Assembly: GCF_964204645.1 (NCBI RefSeq)
Contig: NC_134032.1
Span: 12,830,275 to 12,890,274, forward strand
Source: Tubulanus polymorphus
Lineage: Eukaryota > Nemertea > Palaeonemertea > Tubulaniformes > Tubulanidae
Direction: 5' to 3'
DNA length: 60,000 nt
Part shown: piece after piece, positions 21,701-34,250 of the stretch
How the letters are laid out: each line of letters starts with the position of its first letter
Numbering within the stretch: the first letter of the stretch is position 1
Notes under the pieces: generated by a model
What the model was told of the DNA's origin: nothing
The model's input: only the letters and a program-made list of their open reading frames with translations
The model's database searches: none
Program-made: the position numbers and the translations under genes

Positions 21701-22903
21701 GTAAGGCCTGTTCTGTGGTTCAATTACTCTTTTTAAGCGTTCAATACGTTATTTTATCAGCACCTATTTATCTCTCGAATTTCAGTGTTTTGTCAAACAT
21801 GTCCGAATTAGGACGACGAAAAAGAGATGGGCGAATCCAGCTGCCACTGAGACGGAAACGATTACTGACGACAGCCCGCGAATGGGACCGGGACCGTGTT
21901 TCAGACGTGTCGCCGCTGCCGGTTCCGTTGCCGGGTCCGAGGCTGGTGCCGTGTTTACCCTACACCCGCGAAGGCTCCACAGATTCAACATAGAAATTCC
22001 TAGCCGATACTGAACCCAGCAATCTTGACAGGTAAGTTTAGTTTGTTTTTGGAAATTATGATTTTATTCTATATGAAATATTGTGTGAAGTGTGATTATA
22101 GGAGGATATCTTCTTTTATTCATTTCAGCTAAACTTAATCTCGAAAGGACCAGCTTGAGAGTAGAGTCGTCTACTACTACTACCACGACCACGAGTCCAA
22201 CTTGAATAACTCATTAACCACCGCATAAAGAGATACTGAACCCAGCAATCTTGACAGGTAAGTTGAGTTTAATGGAAATTATTAGGATTTTATTGGATAT
22301 GAAATATTGTGTGATTACAGGATATCCTCTTTAATTCGTTTCAGCTAAATGTAATCTATTAGAATGAACCCAGTCCCAGCTGAGATAAATGAGTCATCTA
22401 AAACCTACCAATACCTACCAATTAGGACAGCCCACAGAAATTTCCAGCTGGAATTAGACTCATCAACCAACTTAGAAAATCTGAGGCAGAACTGAAACCA
22501 GCAATCTTGAAAGGTAAGTTGATATACATTAAAATCATTATGATTAATGCTTTATGAAATATTCTGTGACTACGATATCTTCTTTTAACCCATCTCAGCT
22601 AAATGTCATCTATAACGAAAGACCCCAGCTAGAAATCAACGAGTCACCTAAAATCTACCGATGAGATCATCACAAAAGAGTCCAGCTAGAAATCAACGAG
22701 TCATCTAAAATCTACCAATGAGATCATCCAGCAAAAGAGTCCAGCTAGAAATCAACGAGTCATCTAAAAACAACTAAGAAGATTCAAGCAGATATTGAAC
22801 CCAGCAATCTCGAAAGGTAAGTTGATATACATTGGAATCGTTGTGATTTTATTCTAAATGAATTATTGTGTGATTACAGGATATCTTCTTTTATTTATTT
22901 CAG
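21701..22903 (+). other. five short introns of the parental locus
   Basis: Intervals 21701-21785, 22032-22128, 22258-22344, 22514-22598 and 22817-22903. The last four share ATGAAATATT-like, TGTGAYTAC and GATATCTTCTTTTA blocks with the introns of the 32 kb array. The TGTGA(C/T) block lies about 28 nt before the acceptor, where a branch site would be expected. The 22514 copy is almost identical to array introns, while 22032, 22258 and 22817 are older-looking relatives. Two of them (22258 and 22817) carry an extra ACAG just after the branch-like block. Confidence 0.55.
21799..21993 (+). other. possible small open frame in the head exon (64 codons)
   Basis: It begins MSELGRRKRDGRIQLPLRRK and continues with a proline-rich stretch (PLPVPLPGPRLVP) to TAG at 21991-21993. 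The homologous module at 27.7 kb also begins ATG-TCC-GAA but stops after about 22 codons, so the frame is not conserved. Another frame of the same segment reads ATETETITDD, and the paralogue has ATETETDD in the equivalent frame. Neither resembles a protein I recognise. Coding status is unlikely but open. Confidence 0.2.
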
Positions 22904-23574
22904 CTATAAGAAAGAGCCCAGCTTGAGATCAACTAGTCATCTAGAACCTACCAGCTTCATTAAACTCGTCGTCAACCAACTAACACAAGTCCAGACGAAA
23001 CTTAACATAGCAGTTTTGATATAAAGCTAAGTTGGTTTTTCATTTTTCTCATCGTAGCACGTAGAGCTGCTGGAGAGGTTGGAGGTGCTGTCCGCATTAA
23101 CATCTGATTTACTAACTGATCGAAGCTTTCTGGTCATGCAGTAGTGAATTGAAATTATAGCAACATCTTAGATATCTACAATATTAGACAAGTTCAATCT
23201 TCTCGTGAGGTCCCATATGAATATTGTTGGCTGATAATTAGAATAACGATAGGTCAGTTATGAATTAAGAGATCGTATCGAGAGAAGATATCGTATGTGA
23301 CATCTGAAATTTATCTCATGTCCGTTATTTCAGGCCTCATATGAATCAATATTGCCTAACTGACAATTTATCTTACGAATGAAACTCTCCATGTATGAAA
23401 CAATTAAACCGTGTGTAAAACATAACAATTTTAACAGATTATCTTGTGTGTATTGTAAAACAGGGAGAGCGTTTGTCTCCCTTTCATTTATTCAATCTGT
23501 TCATCAGTGATGTATAAAAAGTAATATTCTATAATCATATATATATGTATTCGAAAATTAAAAAAAAAATCTTG

Positions 23575-23580
23575 AATAAA
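23575..23580 (+). terminator. AATAAA downstream of the parental locus
   Basis: This hexamer follows an A-run about 670 nt past the last intron acceptor. It is a candidate 3' end for the putative transcript. The intervening 23.0-23.57 kb carries no recognised feature. Confidence 0.3.
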
Positions 23581-24060
23581 AATTGTGATGGTTTGGGATA
23601 CCGGCAATGCTGCAGTGGTGAGCGAGGATTCTGCCATGATCGCTAGTGTCACTGGGTAACCGCGCTTCAATTTCCTTCTGCATTTCAATTAAATTAGAAT
23701 CGACTTTTTTCATTATATCAAATCAATGAAATTTATAGCATACACTGGTTAAGAGAGCGAAATCTTATATGTATATCGCATGACTGGTTTGATAGTTTTC
23801 GGACTTGGAAGCCTAAAAGTCTAGTTAGTTCAAATTTTATTGAAAATGGACTGATTTCCCTATGAAAATAAGATATAAATTAATTCTCCTGACTATTAAT
23901 GTTAGAATAAAGAGGTCTAAAAATATCATACATAGCAAAACATAATACAGAAAAGATAGAAAATGATACAGGCTTTGATAACCCAGTGTTCAGTTGCGCC
24001 ATCTGGTTTGTGCCGCTATCCCATTGACCTATAGGTACATTCAAACTCTTGTAATCGTTA

Positions 24061-24538
24061 TACGCTGATGATACTGTTATACTCGCCGAGACACCAGACT
24101 GACTTCAATATGCCCTTGATAATATTTTAAACCACTGTCACGTGATGCATATTTGAATTGATTATGCAAAGACAAAGATTGTCATCTTTAGAAGAGCATA
24201 TAATTAATGTAAATAATGTCGTCTGAAAGTTCGATCGGCAAGTAATAGATAGTGCAAATCGCTTTACATAATTGGGTATTGAAATTAATTTCAACGCAAA
24301 CCATAATATATCAACCATCAATCTGGTGGCTCGGGGTGAATCAGCATACCATATTTTTATAAAATACCTCCTGCAATATCCAAGAATTATGTCATTAAAT
24401 TCTTTAAAAGCCTTTCACTTATGGCTGTCAAATATGGGCTTTCAAGGAACCAAAACAGAAAATTGGAGACAGTTCCTCTCGAATGGACAAATTTCTTTTG
24501 GAAATTCAACGTGTGATGATTTTGTATTGAAATTATAG
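24061..24538 (+). pseudogene. decayed LINE (non-LTR) reverse transcriptase fragment
   Basis: The reading starting at 24061 gives YADDTVILAETPD, the YADD catalytic box of non-LTR reverse transcriptases. It then runs into a stop (TGA for a likely D/W), further readable LQYALDNILNHCHV and KTKIVIFRR, and more stops. After a frame change, NRFT-stop-LGIEINFNAN corresponds to the family's usual NRFTYLGI-type segment, continuing for about 88 codons to 24538. The element is truncated at both ends and broken by stops and at least one frameshift. Clade cannot be assigned. No other part of an element is visible nearby. Confidence 0.75.
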
Positions 24539-25140
24539 TGAAATTGTTAATAAACCAATCAATTAGATGTTAACAATCCTTCAAGATCTTTAAAAGCTTA
24601 TAATGATAGATCTGGAATTCCTCATATACACGCAGGCTTGCTTTACTTATAATATAAAGATGACACTATTATGAACTAAAATATGTTAAAATATCATTCA
24701 TCAATAAAACTTCATCGTCAGTTAATAAATATTTGATGCATTTATAAAGATTGAGGCAATACATTGCAGTACGTACTGTGTGCTGCCTTAGCTGTTAGGA
24801 ATTTCTCGGTGGAAAGATACATAAGAGATATTGTCTATGGTTTTATCAATAGATCTTGGGCCAGGGCGTGATATGATAGCAGGAAAGACTACAGTCATTG
24901 TTCTAGGGATTTTAGAAATTGTGAATCGGTCTCAATGCTTTGACGAAACCAGTAATATTCCAAAGCTTTAATGGATTCTTCAATTCCTTCGTGAGAGCCA
25001 TATTATGCTTGTGTGTCTTGTTCGGGTGACACATAATAATATTTTTATCAAAGTGAAAAAGTTTTAATCAGTTTGAATATATATATCATTTCTCCAAGCT
25101 TACAGGATGCCCATACAACTGGTCGCATTCTTATAAATTG

Positions 25141-27140
25141 CCGAAATTCACCAATAACCTAACTGATTCCCGACAGCCATACTGTGCGTTGTGTATGGGT
25201 GACGTATGATTGAAATATAACTTGGAAAAATTATTAATTAACGGGATTGTTTAGATATTTACAATTAAGGTAGATTCAAAATCGTATGTGCTGTGAGATC
25301 TGAAATTAATTTTCGTAGGTTTGTAGGTAGTGCGTGTTATCTTGCGCACACTGGATGTGCGCATGTACACACACTAAAGAAAAGTGGTTATAAGTGGGAG
25401 CTTGTGGGGAAGTAAGATCAGCGATTAGTTACTATTATTTGATTGACTTGTAGCTCTGATTTGTATTTTGTATCCTAAAGCATCAATTGAATTGAATATA
25501 AAGATATTAAGACCTATATGGGAAGGTTATATCAGGTCAGGAAGGGAATAGAAGAAGATAGAACTAGGAAGAACAGGACAGAGAACAAAAAGAATGAGAG
25601 AGGATCTAATCGAAGGTTCAGTGAAAACAAATAAGAAAAATTAAACTTGATAACAGAAAGAAGTGTTGGTGTCAGCTGTATAGCTTGCGGGAGATCATGG
25701 AAAATTAAGGGAACGAAGCAGATTGAGGAGAGAATAGGAAACAAGGTGTCAGAAACAGAAGATCTGACTCTAAAACATTGGTGGAGCTTAGCATAGCAGA
25801 TCCATATAAATATCCTTACACTGAAATTAAAACATATAGCTAATATATGTATATTTGAGCACATCTATTTGTATCTAAGTGAATCCTTTCGCATCGATTA
25901 GTATTTACACTAATTTCCAAACTAATTTAAGGCAGATTTACTTCCGATCCTATCAAGATCGACAAATCTGTGTACATGCAATCCTGAATTTGCATGGGGG
26001 AATATTCCAATTTCATTGTGTATTTCAGATTGAGAGATTTGCTTTGACGGGATGTCCTTACTTAGGTCTTATTCCTCTTGCTAATAAATCTCCTACTAAC
26101 CCCTCCTTCAAAACTACTGTAGCATCACGTCTCGCACTAGGGAGGTCCAGCCAAAACAAGTTTTTCAGTCCTTATACACAGTGTACTTAATATAAATGGG
26201 AAATGAGGGAATTTCTTAGGCAATTTCTAATTAACCACTTGAATGTTTATTTATCTAAAACACTGATGTGATGATGGATTCAAATAGAGATACATTTAAT
26301 CTTCTACCATCTCAATTAATGTATTTACCTTAAGATTTGATACAAAATTAGAAGTTAAAATAATAATGAATTCAGAAAAACTTGTACCACCGGATCTGAA
26401 ATTCCTCCTGTTTGGATATCTCACCCCTCCCTCCCATATAGATATTGTGTGTCTGGCAATCGAAATATAGCTAAGACGATTAAAAATCAACCGATTACTT
26501 GGAAGTTAATGATGAAGAATAATCAACTATCTACAAACAAGCTTCATATTGAGAAAAAGGCAACGAGACTTGGCACCCGAGGATTTTTCAACTGGGAATG
26601 TGAACTTATTGTGAATGGGAAGAAATATGACGCACATGAACCCTTCAACAGCTGTGATGAGTAATGAATACAAATATCTTCATGTAAAAGTTGAGGAGTT
26701 TAGGGGAGTGTAAACTGTAAAATGTAGGATCGTCTAATACCGAATACCACGCCTATAGTGGTGTGAGGAATCAGTTAGGTTTTGGGAATTCTGGATTTTT
26801 CAAGCTCGGATGCATAGTTGAATGTTGAAATAGCGATGAATTCAAACTTGTCCAAGATCTGAAATTCTTCCTTAGAAGTGATTTCAACTCCTATATAAAT
26901 AAATCTTTCATAAATGATAATTCAATTAAAGCTAGGGCAATTATTATTTAATCAATTACTCAGATATCTACCATGATGACTGGTATAATATCTTCATATA
27001 GAATAAAATCTAAACCAGTTGATAAAACAACTGTATAATTTGTAATTTTGGTTGACAATAAAAGAATGCAGGGTGCATTTAACTTGGCCTCTTGTGCGAA
27101 GAATTTATTGAATCTGTTAGGTTTATAGGGAATTCTGGAA
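25141..27140. repeat. three diverged copies of a GGAATCAGTTAGGTT repeat
   Basis: The reverse complement of 25141-25170 begins GGAATCAGTTAGGTTATTGG. A direct relative at about 26767-26795 begins GGAATCAGTTAGGTTTTGGG and continues AATTCTGG. A third at about 27112-27140 has GAATCTGTTAGGTTTATAGG then GAATTCTGG. These are probably remnants of an old dispersed element; its limits are not resolved. Confidence 0.45.
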
Positions 27141-27690
27141 TCGTCAAGGTGTGGGAATGATTCATGGTTTCTTAAATGCGTAGAACCACGTTTAGAATGA
27201 TCAGTGTGCTCAATCAGATCACTCTTTGAGATAACGTTGAGCCTTATATTATCATGATTAGAAGATTGAAATTGTATTAAGAACAATATTTAGAATTGCT
27301 GAAGAGGGTCGGAAAGCAATTCACGGGGTGCAAATATTCAAGTGTAAGGGTAGAAAACATATCTGGGTAAATTTCTTATAGTTATGAAAAGACTCGTGCA
27401 GAATTTATTTATAAACTGACGATGAAGTTAATTTGATAATATGATAATTGTTAAGCTGAAAATTAAAAAGGTAGATAGGGCAAATACTAGTAGGTTCATA
27501 GTATCAGGATTTTCTTGTATTGAAATTGTAGGTCTCATATTAATATTATTTAATGATTGACTATTATTACAATCTATGTACCGGTCCACATTGATAATCT
27601 TGTATATATTCGGCACCTTATTTTATAGTCACTAGTCTTAAACTGTGATTAACTCAATTTGCATCTATTATAAATAACTATTGGGGTCAA

Positions 27691-27923
27691 AACTTTATGT
27701 CCGAAATGCCAGAACACCAAGGAGAGATGCTGCAAATTCAACCACCACAGTCGGAAATGATCTGACGACAGACATCCCACCAATGCAAGAACACTAAGCG
27801 GAGATGCTGCAGATTCAACTGCCACCGAGACTGAAACAGATGACCTGATGACAGCCCACGAAGACACAACAACATTGAATTAAACTTTACAACCAACTAA
27901 GAAGATTCCAGCAATCTCGAAAG
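27691..27923 (+). other. head module of the array, homologous to the 21.8 kb exon
   Basis: ATG-TCC-GAA at 27697 parallels the ATG-TCC-GAA at 21799. Two tandem copies follow of a segment containing GAGATGCTGCARATTCAAC, with CTGACGACAG or CTGATGACAG further on. The 21.8 kb exon has the same order (GAGATGGGCGAATCCAGCTG, then ACTGACGACAGCCCGCGAA). The module then runs into ACCAACTAAGAAGATTCCAG and the first array intron. The open frame from 27697 closes after about 22 codons. This homology ties the 32 kb array to the small locus as paralogues. Confidence 0.6.
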
Positions 27924-28008
27924 GTAAGTTGATATAAATTGAAATCATTATGATTAATGCTTTATGAAATATTCTGTGACTACGATATCTTCTATTAATC
28001 CATCTCAG
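27924..28008 (+). other. array intron 1
   Basis: 85 nt, GTAAGT to CTCAG, the copy nearest the head module. It has ATTATGATTAATGC, ATGAAATATTCTGTGACTAC and GATATCTTC as in the later copies. The exon before it is short and carries only the ATTCCAGCAATCTCGAAAG part of the usual exon end. Confidence 0.6.
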
Positions 28009-28300
28009 CTGAATGTCATCTATAACGCAAGAGTCCAGCTAGAAATCAACGAGACATCTAAAAACTACCAATGAGATCATCCCACAGAAGAGTCCAGCTA
28101 GAAATCAACGAGTCACCTAATAACTACCAATGAGATCATCCCACAGAAAAGTCCAGCTAGAAATCAACGAGTCACCTAAAAACTACCAATGAGATCATCC
28201 CACAGAAGAGTCCAGCTAGAAATCAACGAGTCACCTAAAAACCACTGATGAGTTCACCCAACAAAAGAGTCCAGCTAGATTTCAACGAATCACCTAAAAT

Positions 28301-31300
28301 CTACCAATGTCATCTATAACGCAAGAGTCCAGCTAGAAATCAACGAGACATCTAAAAACTACCAATGAGATGATCCCACAGAAGAGTCCAGCTAAAAAAT
28401 CAACGAGTCATCCAAAATCTACCAATGAGATCATCCCACAGAAGAGTCCAGCTAGAAATCAGCAAGTCACCTAAAAACTACCAATGAGGTCATCCCACAG
28501 AAGAGTCCAGCTAAAGAATCAACAAGTCATCTAAAAACTACCAATGAGATCATCCCACAGAAGAGTCCAGCTAAAAAATCAATGAGTCATCTAAAATCTA
28601 CCAATGAGATCATCCCACAGAAGAGTCCAGCTAGAAATCAGCAAGTCACCTAAAATCTACCAATGAGATCATCCCACAGAAGAAATCAGCAAGTCACCTA
28701 AAATCTACCAATGAGGTCATCCCGCAGAAGAGACCAGCTAGAAATGAACAAGTCATCCCACAGAAGAGTCCAGCTAAAGAATCAACGAGTCATCTAAAAA
28801 CTACCAATGAGATCATCCCACAGAAGAGTCCAGCTAAAAATCAACGAGTCACCTAAAATCCACTGATGAGTTCACTCAACAAAAGAGTCCAGCTAGATTT
28901 CAACGAATCACCTAAAATCTACCAATGTCATCTATAACGCAAGAGTCCAGCTAGAAATCAACGAGACATCTAAAAACTACCAATGAGATCATCCCACAGA
29001 AGAGTCCAGCTAAAAAATCAACAAGATCTAAAATCTACCAATGAGATCATCCCACAGAAGAGTCCAGCTAGAAATCAGCAAGTCACCTAAAATCTACCAA
29101 TGAGGTCATCCCACAGAAGAGTCCAGCTAAAGAATCAACAAGTCATCTAAAAACTACCAATGAGATCATCCCACAGAAGAGTCCAGCTAAAAAATCAACG
29201 AGTCATCTAAAATCTACCAATGAGATCATCCCACAGAAGAGTCCAGCTAGAAATCAGCAAGTCACCTAAAATCTACCAATGAGGTCATCCCACAGAAGAG
29301 TCCAGCTAGAAATCAACGAGTCACCTAAAAACTACCAATGAGATCATCCCACAGAAAAGTCCAGCTAGAAATCAACGAGTCACCTAAAAACCACTGATGA
29401 GTTCACCCAACAAAAGAGTCCAGCTAGATTTCAACGAATCACCTAAAATCTACCAATGTCATCTATAACGCAAGAATCCAGCTAGAAATCAACGAGACAT
29501 CTAAAAACTACCAATGAGATCATCCCACAGAAGAGTCCAGCTAAAAAATCAACGAGTCATATAAAATCTACCAATGAGATCATCCCACAGAAGAGTCCAG
29601 CTAGAAATCAGCAAGTCACCTAAAATCTACCAATGAGGTCATCCCACAGTAGAGACCAGCTAGAAATGAACAAGTCATCCCACAGAAGAGTCCAGCTAAA
29701 GAATCAACGAGTCATCTAAAAACTACCAATGAGATCATCCCACAGAAGAGTCCAGCTAAAAATCAACGAGTCACCTAAAATCCACTGATGAGTTCACCCA
29801 AGAAAAGAGTCCAGCTAGATTTCAACGAATCACCTAAAATCTACCAATGTCATCTATAACGCAAGAGTCCAGCTAGAAATCAACGAGTCACCTAAAAACT
29901 ACCAATGAGATCATCCCACAGAAGAGTCCAGCTAGAAATCAGCAAGTCACCAAAAATCTACCAATGAGGTCATCCCACAGAAGAGTCCAGCTAAAGAATC
30001 AACAAGTCATCTAAAAACTACACATGAGATCATCCCACAGAATAGTCCAGCTAGAAATCAACGAGTGACCTAAAATCTACCAATGACATCATCCCAGAGA
30101 AGAGTCCAGCTAGAAATCAACAAGTCACCTAATATCGACCAATGAGATCATCCCCCAAGAGTCCAGCTAAAAATTAACGAGTCACCTAAAACCTACCGAT
30201 GAGATCACCCAACAATAGAGTCCAGCTAGAAATCAACGAGTCATCTAAAAACAACTAAGAAGATTCCAGCATATATTGAACCCAGCAATCTCAAAAGGTA
30301 AGTTGATATACATTGAAATCATTATGATTAATGCTTTATAAAATATTCTGTGACTACGATATCTTCTATTACCCATCTCAGCTAAATGTCATCTATAACG
30401 CAAGAGCCCAGCTAGAAATCAACGAGTCACCTAAAAACTACCGATGAGATCTTCCCCCAATAAGTCCAGCTAGAAATCAACGTGTCATCTAAAATCTAAC
30501 AATGAGATCATCCCACAGAAGAGTCCCGCTAGAAATCAACGAGTCACCTTAAAACTACCAATGAGATCATCCCACAGAAGAGGCCAGCTAGAAATCAACG
30601 AGTCTTGTAAAAACTACCAATGAGATCATCCCACAGAAAAGTCCAGCTAGAAATCAACGAGTCACCTAAAAACTACAAATGAGATCATCCCACAGAAGAG
30701 TCCAGCTAGAAATCAACGAGTCTTGTAAAAACTACCAATGACATAATCCCACAGAAAAGTCCAGCTAGAAATCAACGAGTCACCTAAAAACTACAAATGA
30801 GATCATCCCACAGAAGAGTCCAGCTAGAAATCAACGAGTCACCTAAAAACTACCAATGAGATCATCCGACAGAAGAGTCCAGCTAAAAATCAACAAGTCA
30901 TCTAAAAACTACCAATGAGATCATCCCACTTCCAATGAGATCATCCAACAGAAGAGTCCATCTAGAAATCAACGAGTCATCTTTAATCAACCAATGAGAT
31001 CATCCCCCAAAAGAGTCCAGCTAAAGAATTAACGGGTCTTCTCAAATATACCGATGAGATCATCCCACAGATGAGTCCAGCTAGAAATCAGCAAGTCACC
31101 TAAAATCTACCAATTAGATCATCCCACAGAAGAGTCCAGCTAGAAATCAGCAAGTCACCTAAAATCTACCAATGAGGTCATCCCACAGAAGAGTCCAGCT
31201 AAAAATCAATGAGTCACCTAAAATCCACTGATGAGTTCACCCAACAAAAGAGTCCAGCTAGATTTCAACGAATCACCTAAAATCTACCAATGTCATCTAT

Positions 31301-33345
31301 AACGCAAGATTCCAGCTAGAAATGAACGAGACATCTAAAAACTACCAATGAGATCATCCCACAGAAGAGTCCAGCTAAAAAATTAACGAGTCATCTAAAA
31401 TCTACCAATGAGATCATCCCACAGAAGAGTCCAGCTAGAAATCAGCAAGTCACCTAAAATCTACCAATAAGGTCATCCCACAGAAGAGTCCAGCTAAAGA
31501 ATCAATGAGTCATCTAAATTCTACCAATGAGATCATCCCACAGAAGAGTCCAGCTAAAAAATCAACGAGTCACATAAAAACTACCAATGAGATCATCCCA
31601 CAGAAGAGTCCAGCTAAAAATCAACGAGTCACCTAAAATCAACTGATGAGTTCACCCAACAAAAGAGTCCAGCTAGATTTCAACGAGTCATCTAAAAACT
31701 ACCAATGAGATCATCCCACAGACGAGTCCAGCTAAAAATCAACGAGTCACCTAAAATCCACTGATGAGTTCACCCAAGAAAAGAGTCCAGCTAGATTTCA
31801 ACGAATCACCTAAAATCTACCAATGTCATCTATAACGCAAGAGTCCAGCTAGAAATCAACGAGTCACCTAAAAAATACCAATGAGATCATCCCACAGAAG
31901 AGTCCAGCTAGAAATCAGCAAGTCACCTAAAATCTACCAATGAGGTCATCCCACAGAAGAGTCCAGCTAAAGAATCAACAAGTCATCTAAAAACTACACA
32001 TGAGATCATCCCACAGAAGAGTCCAGCTAGAAATCAACGAGTCTTGTAAAATCTACCAATGACATCATCCCAGAGAAGAGTCCAGCTAGAAATCAACAAG
32101 TCACCTAATATCGACCAATGAGATCATCCCCCAAGAGTCCAGCTAAAAATTAACGAGTCACCTAAAACCTACCGATGAGATCACCCAACAATAGAGTCCA
32201 GCTAGAAATCAACGAGTCATCTAAAAACAACTAAGAAGATTCCAGCAGATATTGAACCCAGCAATCTCAAAAGGTAAGTTGATATACATTGAAATCATTA
32301 TGATTAATGCTTTATAAAATATTCTGTGACTACGATATCTTCTATTACCCATCTCAGCTAAATGTCATCTATAACGCAAGAGCCCAGCTAGAAATCAACG
32401 AGTCACCTAAAAACTACCGATGAGATCTTCCCCCAATAAGTCCAGCTAGAAATCAACGTGTCATCTAAAATCTAACAATGAGATCATCCCACAGAAGAGT
32501 CCCGCTAGAAATCAACGAGTCACCTTAAAACTACCAATGAGATCATCCCACAGAAGAGTCCAGCTAGAAATCAACGAGTCTTGTAAAAACTACCAATGAG
32601 ATCATCCCACAGAAAAGTCCAGCTAGAAATCAACGAGTCACCTAAAAACTACAAATGAGATCATCCCACAGAAGAGTCCAGCTAGAAATCAACGAGTCTT
32701 GTAAAAACTACCAATGACATAATCCCACAGAAAAGTCCAGCTAGAAATCAACGAGTCACCTAAAAACTACAAATGAGATCATCCCACAGAAGAGTCCAGC
32801 TAGAAATCAACGAGTCACCTAAAAAATACCAATGAGATCATCCCACAGAAGAGTCCAGCTAAAAATCAACCAGTCATCTAAAAACTACCAATGAGATCAT
32901 CCCACTTCCAATGAGATCATCCAACAGAAGAGTCCATCTAGAAATCAACGAGTCATCTTTAATCTACCAATGAGATCATCCCCCAAAAGAGTCCAGCTAA
33001 AGAATTAACGGGTCTTCTAAAATATACCGATGAGATCATCCCACAGATGAGTCCAGCTAAAAAATCAACCAGTCATCTAAAATCTACCGATAGATCATCC
33101 CACAGAAGAGTCCAGCTAGAAATCAGCAAGTCACCTAAAATCTACCAATGAGATCATCCCACAGAAGAGTCCAGCTAGAAATCAGCAAGTCACCTAAAAT
33201 CTACCAATGAGGTCATCCCACAGAAGAGTCCAGCTAACAATCAATGAGTCACCTAAAATCCACTGATGAGTTCACCCAACAAAAGAGTCCAGCTAGATTT
33301 CAACGAATCACCTAAAATCTACCAATGTCATCTATAACGCAAGAG
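28301..33345 (+). repeat. intron-less exon junction variant, seven copies
   Basis: At about 28301, 28919, 29450, 29841, 31283, 31817 and 33318 a unit runs CTACCAATGTCATCTATAAC. It passes straight into the sequence that elsewhere follows an intron acceptor (CTAAATGTCATCTATAACGC). The upstream exon end, donor and whole intron are missing. AATG is shared by both partners at the joint. Each copy follows a CCACTGATGAGTTCACCCAA and GATTTCAACGAATCACC variant pair, so the seven copies probably descend from one event. Confidence 0.75.
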
Positions 33346-34250
33346 TCCAGCTAGAAATGAACGAGACATCTAAAAACTACCAATGAGATCATCCCACAGA
33401 AGAGTCCAGCTAAAAAATTAACGAGTCATCTAAAATCTACCAATGAGATCATCCCACAGAAGAGTCCAGCTAGAAATCAGCAAGTCACCTAAAATCTACC
33501 AATAAGGTCATCCCACAGAAGAGTCCAGCTAATGAATCAATGAGTCATCTAAATTCTACCAATGAGATCATCCCACAGAAGAGTCCAGCTAAAAAATCAA
33601 CGAGTCACATAAAAACTACCAATGAGATCATCCCACAGAAGAGTCCAGCTAAAAATCAACGAGTCACCTAAAATCAACTGATGAGTTCACCCAACAAAAG
33701 AGTCCAGCTAGATTTCAAGGAGTCATCTAAAATCTACCAATGAGGTCATCCCACAGAAGAGTCCAGCTAAAGAATCAACGAGTCACATAAAAACTACCAA
33801 TGACATAATCCCACAGAAGAGTCCAGCTAGAAATCAACGAGTCACCTAAAAACTACCAATGAGATCATCCGACAGAAGAATCCAGCTAGAAATCAACGAG
33901 TCACCTAAAAACTACCAATGAGATCATCCCGCAGAAGAGTCCAGCTAAAAATCAACCAGTCGTCTAAAAACTACCAATGAGATCATCCCACTTCCAATGA
34001 GATCATCCAACAGAAGAGTCCATCTAGAAATCAACGAGTCATCTTAAATCTACCAATGAGATCATCCCCCAAAAGAGTCCAGCTAGAAATCAACGAGTCA
34101 CCTAAAATCTACCAATGAGATCATCCCACAGAAGAGTCCAGCTAGAAATCAACAAGTCGCCTAAAAACTACCAATGAGATCATCCTAGAGAAGAGTCCAG
34201 CTAACGAATTAACGGGTCATCTAAAATATACCGATGAGATCATCCCACAG
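30298..34250 (+). repeat. ~1,976 bp higher-order repeat, two copies
   Basis: Introns at 30298-30381 and 32274-32357 (both 84 nt, with the variant GCTTTATAAAATATTCTG) are spaced 1,976 bp. The units after them match in order, including ATCTTCCCCCAATAAG and CACTTCCAATGAGATC. Similarity is very high, with a few point differences (for example 30593 GGCCAG versus TCCAG), so the duplication is recent. Confidence 0.8.

Larger units (their letters stand above)
21600..23580 (+). ncRNA. putative spliced non-coding transcript, short parental locus
   Basis: A series of exon-like pieces is separated by five GT-AG intervals of 85-97 nt at 21701-21785, 22032-22128, 22258-22344, 22514-22598 and 22817-22903. 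Each of the last four donors follows a version of CCCAGCAATCTTGACAG or CCAGCAATCTCGAAAG and reads GTAAGT. Each acceptor is TTTCAG or CTCAG before CTAAA/CTATA. The exon at 22599-22816 already contains about three copies of the ~59 bp unit that fills the 28-60 kb array. The outer exons are more diverged. No long open frame runs across the spliced product; a 64-codon frame at 21799 is the longest near the head. A possible sixth donor near 23030 reads CTAAGT, not GT. An AATAAA is at 23575. Orientation and RNA status are inferred from splice signals only. Confidence 0.45.
23581..27690. other. AT-rich spacer between parental locus and array
   Basis: No intact gene. It contains the LINE reverse-transcriptase remnant at 24061-24538 and three diverged copies of a ~30 bp sequence containing GGAATCAGTTAGGTT. 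One copy is inverted at 25141-25170 and two are direct, near 26767-26795 and 27112-27140. Open frames at 25532-25864, 25879-26190 and 26449-26664 are not recognisable as proteins. Confidence 0.45.

Noticed and set aside
25532-26664. Frames at 25532 (minus), 25879 and 26449 (plus) in the spacer
   Set aside because: No recognisable motifs, AT-rich composition and overlap with old repeats. Treated as chance frames.
28240-33700. CTGATGAG in some units as a hammerhead ribozyme core
   Set aside because: The required partner GAAA with a pairing helix II is absent (CGAATCACC follows), and most units have CCAATGAG or CCGATGAG instead.
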